In this document: positions 15,138 to 22,547 of the stretch, in pieces
Position numbering within the stretch: position 1 is the first letter of the stretch
Layout: each line of letters starts with the position of its first letter
Assembly: GCA_963974055.1 (NCBI GenBank)
Contig: CAXBCP010000031.1
Span: 1 to 53,941 of the forward strand
DNA: 53,941 bases
Origin: CAXBCP01 sp963974055
Lineage (GTDB): Bacteria; Pseudomonadota; Alphaproteobacteria; MPNO01; UBA830
Direction: 5' to 3'
Position numbers and translations under genes: made by a program
Notes under the pieces: model-generated
The model's input: only the letters and a program-made list of their open reading frames with translations
Told to the model about the DNA's origin: nothing
Database searches by the model: none

Positions 15138-16088
15138 TTAAAGCGCGCCGACTTCCTTGTAGAATTTCACGGCACCGGGGTGGTAGGCAAAGCCCTGATC
15201 CTTCCCCATCCGCTTCGACGAATGCGACCGCCACAGGGGGCCAGATTCTTTCAGCATTTTTTCGTTCTCGTACATGGCCTTGACGACCTTGTAGACCATC
15301 TCGTCCGATGCCGCCTTGTGGGTCCAGAGCAGATAATCGAAATGCAGAACGTTTACAGGTTCGAGGACGCCGGCCAGCGGCTTGGCCGGGTTAACGGTCT
15401 TCAGATAGGAGCCCGGATAAACCGCGAGCGTCCGTTTCAGAGCCTCATCCGACGTATCCAGCGAAATGTATTTCACGCCACCTTTAACGGAAACATTGAG
15501 ATCGTTCAGAATGCCGGCACCGACGGCGCCGATCACGGCGTCAATCTTGCCCTGCTTGAACGCGTTCCAGTGCTGGCGAAGCGCAATTACCGGCACCTTG
15601 TTCATTTCGTCGATCGTAAGACCGCCATTTGCCAAAAAGGCATCGAAGACGAACTTGAACAGCGGGGCTGCCTTGAACCCGGACGGCCCGTTTCTGCCCT
15701 TCAGGTCGGAGATCTTGTTGATTCCGGAATTACGCGCAACCACGGGTCCGACACGAAACACCATCATCGTCGCCGCAATGCGCAGGTTTTCGTATTTAGT
15801 TCCGGCGGAAAGGCCGGTGCCGGTTTTCGCCATTGTGTATTGCGGCAGGTTCGAGAGACCGAAATCGACCTCGCCGGCATTCACGACGGGAATGTATTGC
15901 TGGGTACCGCCCATAACCTGGTTCCGCATCTGCGTGCCGCTTTTCTGCGAAACGACCTTTGCGATGGTGTTCGAAACCTGAGCCGTCGCGCCGCCTTTGG
16001 TGGTTGCAAGGCTGATAACCTGCGCGGAGGCGGTGCCCGCAAATAAAAACACAGTGGCAGCGGCCACCGCTATAGAATGTATTCTCAT
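15138..16088 (-). CDS. TAXI-family TRAP solute-binding protein
   Basis: A 316-residue periplasmic protein: signal peptide (1-22, ending ASA), then ISLATTKGGATAQVSNTIAKVVSQ, the substrate-loop pattern of TRAP-associated extracytoplasmic immunogenic (TAXI) proteins, and YHPGAVKFYKEVG at the end. TAXI proteins bind organic acids such as glutamate or 2-oxoglutarate, although the ligand here is unknown. The start ATG has AAGGAATG about 11 nt upstream. No fused 4TM-12TM TAXI permease lies beside it, which is unusual; the neighbours are trkH and a lipoprotein. Confidence 0.85.
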   Translation of the reverse strand: MRIHSIAVAAATVFLFAGTASAQVISLATTKGGATAQVSNTIAKVVSQKSGTQMRNQVMGGTQQYIPVVNAGEVDFGLSNLPQYTMAKTGTGLSAGTKYENLRIAATMMVFRVGPVVARNSGINKISDLKGRNGPSGFKAAPLFKFVFDAFLANGGLTIDEMNKVPVIALRQHWNAFKQGKIDAVIGAVGAGILNDLNVSVKGGVKYISLDTSDEALKRTLAVYPGSYLKTVNPAKPLAGVLEPVNVLHFDYLLWTHKAASDEMVYKVVKAMYENEKMLKESGPLWRSHSSKRMGKDQGFAYHPGAVKFYKEVGAL

Positions 16089-16143
16089 CTCAGCATTCCT
16101 TTCGTGAAAAAATCAATATTTCCGCAAGTGTTGTCTGCCGACG

Positions 16144-16172
16144 AACGTAGTGTGGGCAAACAGGCTGGACAA
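16144..16172 (-). promoter_or_regulatory. possible promoter of the TAXI gene
   Basis: On the minus strand TTGTCC (16172-16167), a 17-bp spacer and TACGTT (16149-16144), about 56 bp before the ATG. Spacing is ideal but the -10 hexamer is weak. Confidence 0.4.
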
Positions 16173-16245
16173 GACCGCGTGCGACATCCCCACCGCCGAA
16201 TATGCATACCTGTTTCATAAACCCGGCGGGGCGATGAACATGGAA

Positions 16246-16845
16246 CTATCGAATCCACTCTTTCATGTGGATGCGGATCTGATTTTCCAGTGTCGTGTTC
16301 AGATCGCTCATCATCGCTTCGGTCAGCGCGAACCATATCTTTTCGCGATCGTTCAACGATATATTCTCGGATACCGATTGCGACCGCTTGGCCGTTGCTT
16401 CTGCCGTGCGGACATTCCCCTGCTCATCGCTCAACTCCACCTTCATGTCGATGATCGCATCATATCGTTCGGATTGATCGCGGGTAAAAGCGCCCTTCAC
16501 GCCTGTACTGCGTTTCAGCGGCACTTCGACCACGCTGGCCCGGCGGACAATAACGCGGACGACGCCGCTCCGGCCCACGGCACGCAGTCTGTCCCGGCCC
16601 CAGTTCGATGCCGATGCAGCCGGCGAAACGGGAAATTCATGTTCGACATTCGGCCTCGTCGCGGGGGAGACATACCGGTTTTCGACCTCGACCCGGGCGA
16701 CATTCAGGCTGATGGGCTGCAAATGAGCGAACGATATCTGGGGAAAACCGGGCCGTTCGACCTCTGTCGTGCACCCGGCGGCGAGGAGGAGCATAGCGGC
16801 GGAAAAGGGCGCAAACAGGGAAGCAAGAATAGGGGAACGGGTCAT
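16246..16845 (-). CDS. putative lipoprotein of unknown function
   Basis: A 199-residue protein with a lipoprotein signal ending in the lipobox LLAAGC, so the cysteine near residue 24 would be acylated. The body contains YVSPATRPNVEHEFPVSP, a GRDRLRAVG segment and beta-strand stretches that could be a domain related to outer-membrane assembly lipoproteins, but I cannot name a family. The start ATG 16845 follows GGAG by about 9 nt; an earlier start would put 22 residues before the signal and overlap hslO. It lies 62 nt behind hslO and may be read through from the argD operon. Confidence 0.75.
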   Translation of the reverse strand: MTRSPILASLFAPFSAAMLLLAAGCTTEVERPGFPQISFAHLQPISLNVARVEVENRYVSPATRPNVEHEFPVSPAASASNWGRDRLRAVGRSGVVRVIVRRASVVEVPLKRSTGVKGAFTRDQSERYDAIIDMKVELSDEQGNVRTAEATAKRSQSVSENISLNDREKIWFALTEAMMSDLNTTLENQIRIHMKEWIR

Positions 16846-16907
16846 GTCATCGGCTCCGGGGTGAATTTTCAGCAGCATCCTATATATGCGGCGTGCACCC
16901 GGCGACA

Positions 16908-17843
16908 TCAACCGTTGTAAATATTCTCTATATCGCTGTCGGAATATACGTAGTCATGACCGCAGAATTCGCAGGTGACGACGACGTTGTCGTCGATCTT
17001 CAGGGTCTCGATCTCGCTGCGCGGGAACGATCTGAGCATCGTCTCAACCCGCTCCGCGGAACACCGGCAGCGCATTTCAAGCGGGACGGGATCGAAAACG
17101 CGCACGCCGTCCTCGTGAAACAGGCGGAACAGAAGCTGATGGGGATGCAACGCCGTATCCAGTAGCTCCTCATCCTTGCTGCTGCTCATCAGGACGACCG
17201 CGCGGCGCCAGGCTTCTTCAAAATCCTCGTCAGCGGCATCGCCGGATTGCAGAACGCGGCCTTCCGGCGGCATTTTCTGCACCAGCAATCCGCCGGACCG
17301 CCAGGCGCCGTCCGCGTCGACGCCGGATGTAAGCTTCACCACGCCTTCGAACTGGTCGGACTGACGAAAATAGTTGTGGGCGCAATCGGCAAGCGTCGCC
17401 CCGGTAAGGTCGACGATTCCCTGATAGCTGTCGGTATCCCCGCCCTGATCGACCGTAAACGCCAGGTATCCGCCGCCCAGGAGATGCGGGACCGGGCCGT
17501 CGCGCCAGGTGTCGTCGAGCGCCGCCAGCGCGTCGGCGTCGAACTGTGCAAAGCCGCGCAGGGCGCCCTCACTGGTGAGGTCCGCAACCAGGATACCGAC
17601 CGGTCCATCGCCCTTCGCCTGAAGAGAGAACACACCGTCGAATTTGAAAATGCCGGCGACCAGCGCGGCAAGGGCCAGGGCCTGCGTCAGAAGCGCCGCG
17701 ACGGGTTCGGGATATCCGTGTCCCCGAATGACGGTCTCGACCGCCGGACCGAGACGTACCAGCCGGCCCCGCGCCGCGCCGTTCTCGAGCTGAAATGGCT
17801 GGACGTGGTCGTCGGGAACAGACAGAGGCGCGTCACCGTCCAT
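16908..17843 (-). CDS. hslO: redox-regulated chaperone Hsp33
   Basis: A 311-residue cytosolic holdase switched on by oxidative unfolding. The C-terminal zinc site C-x-C (MRCRCSAERVE) with C-x2-C (CEFCGHDY) is intact; oxidation of these four cysteines activates the family. The N-terminal substrate domain has GDGPVGILVADLTSEGALRGFA. The start ATG 17843 follows AAGGA by about 5 nt; a TTG one codon earlier is less likely. Third gene of argD-argF-hslO, a conserved alphaproteobacterial order. Confidence 0.93.
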   Translation of the reverse strand: MDGDAPLSVPDDHVQPFQLENGAARGRLVRLGPAVETVIRGHGYPEPVAALLTQALALAALVAGIFKFDGVFSLQAKGDGPVGILVADLTSEGALRGFAQFDADALAALDDTWRDGPVPHLLGGGYLAFTVDQGGDTDSYQGIVDLTGATLADCAHNYFRQSDQFEGVVKLTSGVDADGAWRSGGLLVQKMPPEGRVLQSGDAADEDFEEAWRRAVVLMSSSKDEELLDTALHPHQLLFRLFHEDGVRVFDPVPLEMRCRCSAERVETMLRSFPRSEIETLKIDDNVVVTCEFCGHDYVYSDSDIENIYNG

Positions 17844-17883
17844 CAAAATCCTTCATCCCCGGTATTATCGGGGCGCTGTAAAA

Positions 17884-18798
17884 TCAGGACAGGCACCAGG
17901 CGAGAATACCTTTCTGCGCGTGCAGCCGGTTTTCGGCTTCGTCCCAGATGACGGATTGCGGCCCGTCGAGCACGTCCGCCGTCACCTCTTCATCGCGGTG
18001 GGCCGGCAGACAATGCATGAAGATAGCATCTTCGGCCGCCCGGTCCATCAAACGCCGGTCCACCTTGTAGGGCGACAGCAGGTTGTGGCGTTTCTCGGCT
18101 TCGGTATCGCCCATGGAAACCCAGGTATCCGTGACGACACAGTCGACGCCGTCAACCGCTTCATCTGCGTCGGTCGTCGAAAGGATTGTCGCGCCCTCGG
18201 CGACCGCCCAGTCGATCGCATCCTGCGGCGGGGCCAGTTCCGGCGGACAGGCAAGCCGCATCTCGAACTTGAACCGCGCGGCCGCTTCGATCCATGTCCG
18301 CGCCATATTGTTGCCGTCACCGCACCAGGCGATCCGCTTGCCGCGTATATTGCCGCGATGTTCCTCGAAGGTCATGATATCGGCCATCAGCTGGCACGGA
18401 TGCGAGTGATCGGTCAGGCCGTTAATGACCGGGACCTCGGCATAGGACGCCAGTTCCGCCAGCTTGTCGTTTTCATTCGTCCGCATCATGATCGCATCGA
18501 CATAGCGCGACAGGACACGCGCCGTATCGGCAATGGTTTCGCCGCGGCCGATCTGCATTTCGTTGGGCGTCATCACCACAACCGTGCCGCCGAGCTGTTT
18601 CATGCCGACTTCGAACGAGACCCGCGTGCGGGTCGAAGGCTTCTCGAAAATCATCGCCAGGGCACGACCTTCAAGCGGACGCGCCGAACCGTTCAGCCGG
18701 CCGCCGCGCTTGAACAATGCACCCAGATCGACGATGCGCCTCAGTTCATCCGACGCAACCTGCGTCAGTTCGAGGAAATGACGGGGCGAAGGCTTCAT
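17884..18798 (-). CDS. argF: ornithine carbamoyltransferase
   Basis: A 304-residue enzyme that makes citrulline from ornithine and carbamoyl phosphate in arginine synthesis. The carbamoyl phosphate loop KPSTRTRVSFEVG, the ornithine-binding DTWVSMG and the active-site HCLPAHR are all present, and the length is normal. Its start overlaps the argD stop by 4 nt (ATGA), so translation is coupled. Acts as a cytosolic trimer in related species. Confidence 0.95.
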   Translation of the reverse strand: MKPSPRHFLELTQVASDELRRIVDLGALFKRGGRLNGSARPLEGRALAMIFEKPSTRTRVSFEVGMKQLGGTVVVMTPNEMQIGRGETIADTARVLSRYVDAIMMRTNENDKLAELASYAEVPVINGLTDHSHPCQLMADIMTFEEHRGNIRGKRIAWCGDGNNMARTWIEAAARFKFEMRLACPPELAPPQDAIDWAVAEGATILSTTDADEAVDGVDCVVTDTWVSMGDTEAEKRHNLLSPYKVDRRLMDRAAEDAIFMHCLPAHRDEEVTADVLDGPQSVIWDEAENRLHAQKGILAWCLS

Positions 18799-19967
18799 CC
18801 TTCAAGTTCTCCGCAGCATTTTTCAAGAATGGTCACCGCTTCTTCGACATGGGATTTCTCGATGTTCAGCGGCGGCAGGAAACGCATCACGTTATCGCCG
18901 GCAAGAACGGTCAACAGGCCGTGATCGAACGCCTTCGCCGCGAGCTCCGCGTTCGGTATGACGCATTTCATGCCAAGCAGCAGACCCGCGCCGCGAACAT
19001 CCTCGATCACGGCCGGATGACGCCCGGCGACGGCCTTCAACTCGGCATTCAGCAACTTGCTCATCTCGACCACATGATCGAGGAATCCGTCTTCCAGCAT
19101 CACGTCGAGCACTGCATTGGCCACGGCGGTCGCCAGCGGGTTGCCGCCGAACGTACTGCCATGGGTGCCGGCGGTGATACCCTTCGCGGCTTCGGCCGTC
19201 GCAAGGCAGGCCCCGATGGGAAACCCGCCGCCCAGGCCCTTGGCCGACGACATGACATCCGGCGCCACGCCGGACCATTCGTATCCCCACAGCTTGCCGG
19301 TGCGGCCCATGCCGGTCTGCACCTCGTCGAACATCAGCAACAGGCCTTCTTCGTCGCACAGCGCCCGCAGGTCCTTCAGGAAACGCGGATCGGCCGGGCG
19401 GATGCCGCCTTCGCCCTGAACGGGCTCGATCATGATACCCGCGGTTTCCCCCGTTACTGCGGCGCGGACTTCGTTCATGTTGCCGAACGCCACATGATCG
19501 AAGCCTTCCACCGCCGGGCCGAACCCGGCGCGATGGGCATCGCTCGCTCCGGCGGAAATCGTCGCCAGCGTCCGGCCGTGAAAGCTGCCCGAAAACGAAA
19601 TCATCCGGTAGCGTTCCGGATTGCCGTTGGCGCTGTGATACTTGCGCATCAGCTTGATCGACGCTTCGACGGCTTCCGCGCCGGAATTGCAGAAAAATAC
19701 CGTTTCGGCAAACGAATGGGCGACCAGACGGTCGGCCAGGCGCTGCTGCTGGGGAATATTGTACAGATTCGACGTATGCCAGACCTTGCCGGCCTGAGCG
19801 ACCAGCGCTTCGACCAGATGCGGGTGATTGTGGCCGAGCGACAACACGGCGACGCCGGCGCCGAAATCAAGGAACTTTCTGCCGTCATCGGCATACAAAT
19901 AGGCTCCATCGCCCTTCTCGAAAGCGATATCAGCACGTCCATAGGACGGCATAACAGACTGGCTCAC
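18795..19967 (-). CDS. argD: acetylornithine aminotransferase
   Basis: A 390-residue class III PLP aminotransferase that converts N-acetylglutamate semialdehyde to N-acetylornithine, and often also serves as succinyldiaminopimelate aminotransferase. The PLP lysine is K243 in SSAKGLGGGFPIGA; FCNSGAEAVEASIK and FDEVQTGMGRTGK are conserved. I choose GTG 19967 as the start: GGGAG lies 7 nt upstream at 19979-19975 and the product begins VSQSVMPSYGRADIAFEKG, like other ArgD proteins. The open frame extends further upstream but into the leader hairpins and promoter. First gene of the argD-argF-hslO operon. Confidence 0.93.
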   Translation of the reverse strand: MSQSVMPSYGRADIAFEKGDGAYLYADDGRKFLDFGAGVAVLSLGHNHPHLVEALVAQAGKVWHTSNLYNIPQQQRLADRLVAHSFAETVFFCNSGAEAVEASIKLMRKYHSANGNPERYRMISFSGSFHGRTLATISAGASDAHRAGFGPAVEGFDHVAFGNMNEVRAAVTGETAGIMIEPVQGEGGIRPADPRFLKDLRALCDEEGLLLMFDEVQTGMGRTGKLWGYEWSGVAPDVMSSAKGLGGGFPIGACLATAEAAKGITAGTHGSTFGGNPLATAVANAVLDVMLEDGFLDHVVEMSKLLNAELKAVAGRHPAVIEDVRGAGLLLGMKCVIPNAELAAKAFDHGLLTVLAGDNVMRFLPPLNIEKSHVEEAVTILEKCCGELEG

Positions 19968-19982
19968 CGGTGCTCTCCCGAC

Positions 19983-20024
19983 ATTCGGTCCCCGAATCTT
20001 TTCGGCCCGTCCCCGGGCCGAAAA
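19983..20024 (-). promoter_or_regulatory. structured 5' leader of argD: two tandem hairpins
   Basis: Read on the minus strand, hairpin A is an 11-bp perfect stem TTTTCGGCCCG / CGGGCCGAAAA closed by a GGGA (GNRA-type) tetraloop (20024-19999). Hairpin B is a 6-bp stem ATTCGG / CCGAAT with loop GGA (19997-19983). They sit between the predicted transcription start (about 20027) and the ribosome binding site at 19979, so nearly the whole 5' UTR is structured. No U-run follows hairpin A, so simple termination is unlikely. Role unknown; RNA stability, translation control or a sensing element are options. Confidence 0.55.
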
Positions 20025-20033
20025 AAGAGGCGG

Positions 20034-20062
20034 AGTATGTTGAGGTCGACCCGTGCTGTCAA
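20034..20062 (-). promoter_or_regulatory. promoter of the argD-argF-hslO operon
   Basis: On the minus strand: TTGACA (20062-20057), a 17-bp spacer and CATACT (20039-20034). The -35 is a perfect consensus with ideal spacing. Start predicted near 20027, about 60 nt before the argD GTG. Confidence 0.7.
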
Positions 20063-20171
20063 TCGGCGGATTTACGGGCATTTCACCGGTCATAATACCC
20101 CTTGAAGTGCCTCCGCGCGTCCGCCAAGCTAGCGACAAGCGCCAGCGGTCGGAACGAGTTCGGAACGACGA

Positions 20172-20202
20172 TTGACATGTCGCGCCAAATAGGGAGTATA
20201 CT
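20172..20202 (+). promoter_or_regulatory. promoter of the Rieske dioxygenase operon
   Basis: TTGACA (20172-20177) and TATACT (20197-20202) are both near consensus but 19 bp apart, slightly longer than ideal, which often marks a promoter needing an activator. The -10 lies within the palindrome AGTATACT, 31 bp before the ATG. Confidence 0.55.
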
Positions 20203-20232
20203 ACGTAAGTTCCGGTAAACGCGGAGACGACG

Positions 20233-21501
20233 ATGGACGGCAATAGCGGCTTTCAGAACCCCGGCGCAAAAGTCGATGGCGCAAAACACATCTGGCCGGA
20301 CGACGACACCCTGATCCCGGACTGGATATATACCGACAGAAGCATCTACGACCTCGAACTGGAAAAGATTTTTCTCGGCCGGCACTGGAACTATGTCGGC
20401 CTGGACTGCGAGGTGCCCGAGCCCGGGAACTATTTCAGGTCCTATGTCGGCCCGCTCCCCGTTGTCGTTACCCGCGACATGGACGGAGAGGTCCATGTCT
20501 TCGAGAACCGCTGCGCCCATCGCGGGGTCGAATTCTGCCGCGAATACCGGGGCAGCGCCGACAGTTTCATATGCCCCTATCACAACTGGACCTACAGCCT
20601 GAAGGGCGATCTGACGGCCGTGCCGTTCCGCCGCGGCGTAAAGGGAAAGGGCGGCATGCCGTCGGATTTCGACATGGCGGAGCGGGGATTGCGCAAGTTT
20701 CACGTAGCGACGCGGGGCGGCGTCATCTTTGCAACGGCCTGCGACGACATGGAATCCATCGAGGATTACCTCGGCCCGACGATCTGCGAAGAGTTCGATG
20801 CAACGTTCGACGGCTCCGAAATGAAGCTGCTGGGGGTTCACCGCAACATTCTGCCGAGCAACTGGAAGCTCTATCAGGAAAACCTGAAAGATCCCTATCA
20901 CGCGACTTTGCTGCATACCTACCTGACGACCTTCGGGCTGTTCGTGTCGTCGAACGAAAGCAGCGTGCCGACGGATGCGCTCGGCCGGCATGGCGGCCTG
21001 CTGTCGCGCCGGTCGGAAGGACGCCCCGATGTGTCCGCAGAAGACCAGGAAAACATGCAGGCCTTCAAGAAAACAATGGAACTGAATGACCCGCGGGTAC
21101 TGCAGTTCTTCCGTGAATGCGATTCCAAGTGGTCTGGTTCGGTTCTGACGATATTCCCGACGCTTACCGCGCTGCGCCAGACCAATATTCTGAACACGCG
21201 CCTGCTGGTGCCGCGCGGCCCGGACGAGTTCATGATGATCTGGACCGTGTTCGGCCGCGCCGACGACGACGAGGAAATGACCCGTCACCGACTGCGCCAG
21301 AACAACATCTTCGGCCCGGCCGGTTTCCTGGGGATCGAGGACAACGAGGCACTCAAATTTCTGCAGGACGGCATCCGGAAATCCCTGCCGCGCGACGGGC
21401 TCGCATTGCTCGGCGACGACGACGAACCCGTCGACACGATCATTACCGAACGCGCGATACGCGGCATGTACCGGTATTACCGCAACGTGATGGGGCTATA
21501 G
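20233..21501 (+). CDS. Rieske non-haem iron aromatic dioxygenase, alpha subunit
   Basis: A 422-residue ring-hydroxylating oxygenase large subunit. The Rieske 2Fe-2S ligands are C94-x-H96 (ENRCAHRG) and C114-x2-H117 (CPYHNW). The mononuclear iron site shows D220-x2-H223-x4-H228 (DPYHATLLHTY). Overall it looks closest to the anthranilate/salicylate-type alpha subunits, but the substrate cannot be fixed from sequence. It forms an operon with the beta subunit (2-nt gap) and a small ABM-like protein. No ferredoxin or ferredoxin reductase follows, so electrons must come from proteins encoded elsewhere. GGAG lies 6 nt before the ATG. Confidence 0.9.
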   Translation: MDGNSGFQNPGAKVDGAKHIWPDDDTLIPDWIYTDRSIYDLELEKIFLGRHWNYVGLDCEVPEPGNYFRSYVGPLPVVVTRDMDGEVHVFENRCAHRGVEFCREYRGSADSFICPYHNWTYSLKGDLTAVPFRRGVKGKGGMPSDFDMAERGLRKFHVATRGGVIFATACDDMESIEDYLGPTICEEFDATFDGSEMKLLGVHRNILPSNWKLYQENLKDPYHATLLHTYLTTFGLFVSSNESSVPTDALGRHGGLLSRRSEGRPDVSAEDQENMQAFKKTMELNDPRVLQFFRECDSKWSGSVLTIFPTLTALRQTNILNTRLLVPRGPDEFMMIWTVFGRADDDEEMTRHRLRQNNIFGPAGFLGIEDNEALKFLQDGIRKSLPRDGLALLGDDDEPVDTIITERAIRGMYRYYRNVMGL

Positions 21502-21503
21502 AC

Positions 21504-22004
21504 ATGGCCAGCGTGATGGACCGGACGACAAATGCGCTGCGCGATGCCCGCCTGGAGATCGAGGAGTTCAACTACGCCTATGCCGATACGCTTGACCGGT
21601 TCGATGTCGATGGCTGGGTCGAATACTTCACCGAAGATGCATTTTATCATGTGATCGCCCGCGACAACGCGGAATCGGGCCTGCCGCTCGGTCTGATCTA
21701 TTGCGAAGGCAGGGCGATGATGAAAGACCGTGCCTATGCGCTGCTGAACACCGAAATGTTCGCGCCGCGCTACCTTCATCTGTCGATTACCAATACCCGC
21801 GCACTTGCCATCGAGGGCGACGAAATCCACGCGACGGCGAACTACACGCTGATCGAAACCCTGGTGGAAGAACCGAGCCGCGTGCAGCAGGTCGGCAAGT
21901 ACCGCGATATTTTTCAACGTTCCGGCGACGGGCTGCTCCTGAAGGAGCGCATCGCTACCTATGACAGTGTCATGATCGACAACTGTCTCGTATTTCCGGT
22001 TTAA
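21504..22004 (+). CDS. aromatic ring-hydroxylating dioxygenase, beta subunit
   Basis: A 166-residue small subunit with the NTF2-like alpha+beta barrel of dioxygenase beta chains: IEEFNYAYADTLDRFDVDGWVEYF near the N terminus, and LHLSITNTRAL and ERIATYDSVMIDNCLVFPV towards the end. Beta subunits are structural and help build the alpha3-beta3 hexamer. The ATG is 2 nt after the alpha stop, so expression is coupled. Confidence 0.9.
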   Translation: MASVMDRTTNALRDARLEIEEFNYAYADTLDRFDVDGWVEYFTEDAFYHVIARDNAESGLPLGLIYCEGRAMMKDRAYALLNTEMFAPRYLHLSITNTRALAIEGDEIHATANYTLIETLVEEPSRVQQVGKYRDIFQRSGDGLLLKERIATYDSVMIDNCLVFPV

Positions 22005-22022
22005 AAGAGGGAGTTACCAAAC

Positions 22023-22394
22023 ATGGCACTCATACCGCTGGCCGAAAAAGGCAACTTTTTCCACATTTACGATTTCCGGGTAAAGCCCGGCACCGGCGAG
22101 GACTTCGTCCGGTTGTTCGAGGAATTCGATTATTCCGACAGCAACCCGATGCACAAGTCGCCCCATCAGGTAAAGGACGGCGTGATGCTGCGCGATACCG
22201 AGGATGCGGATCACTTCTACCTGATCGGCGAATGGACGAGCGTTGAGGAACACCGCCGTATTCTCGGGGAACTTCAGGATCTGGCGCCGGAATTCGTGAA
22301 ATATATCGAAGACCTGGGAAAAGGCGCCTTCGTGCCGAAATACGCCGAAATCGTTTCATCGACCCCCCAGCATATTCTCGACGCGGCGGAGTAA
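22023..22394 (+). CDS. ABM-like ferredoxin-fold protein in the dioxygenase operon
   Basis: A 123-residue protein. The pattern FFHIYDFRVKPGTGEDFVRLFEEFD, then HFYLIGEWTSVEEHRRI, is that of dimeric alpha+beta barrel (antibiotic biosynthesis monooxygenase-like) proteins. GAGGGAG lies about 9 nt upstream of the ATG. As third gene of the dioxygenase operon it may act on the ring-hydroxylated product or be an accessory factor. It has no known ferredoxin motif, so it does not replace the missing electron donor. Function is inferred only from fold and position. Confidence 0.7.
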   Translation: MALIPLAEKGNFFHIYDFRVKPGTGEDFVRLFEEFDYSDSNPMHKSPHQVKDGVMLRDTEDADHFYLIGEWTSVEEHRRILGELQDLAPEFVKYIEDLGKGAFVPKYAEIVSSTPQHILDAAE

Positions 22395-22432
22395 AACCTC
22401 GCAAAGATCCTGCGGACCGGCGCATAGTCCGG

Positions 22433-22452
22433 GAACGCCGGCAACGGCGTTC
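22433..22452 (+). terminator. terminator of the dioxygenase operon
   Basis: GAACGCCG / CGGCGTTC, an 8-bp perfect stem with a GCAA (GNRA) tetraloop, 38 nt after the last stop. Only a short TT follows, so efficiency is uncertain. Confidence 0.55.
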
Positions 22453-22547
22453 TTCACTGCACGCTGTATCCCCGAAACGTTGAAGAAAACGTTTTGACTG
22501 CAATACCGGGGCATTCGATCCCGTGAATCCCAAAATGACGGGGCCGC

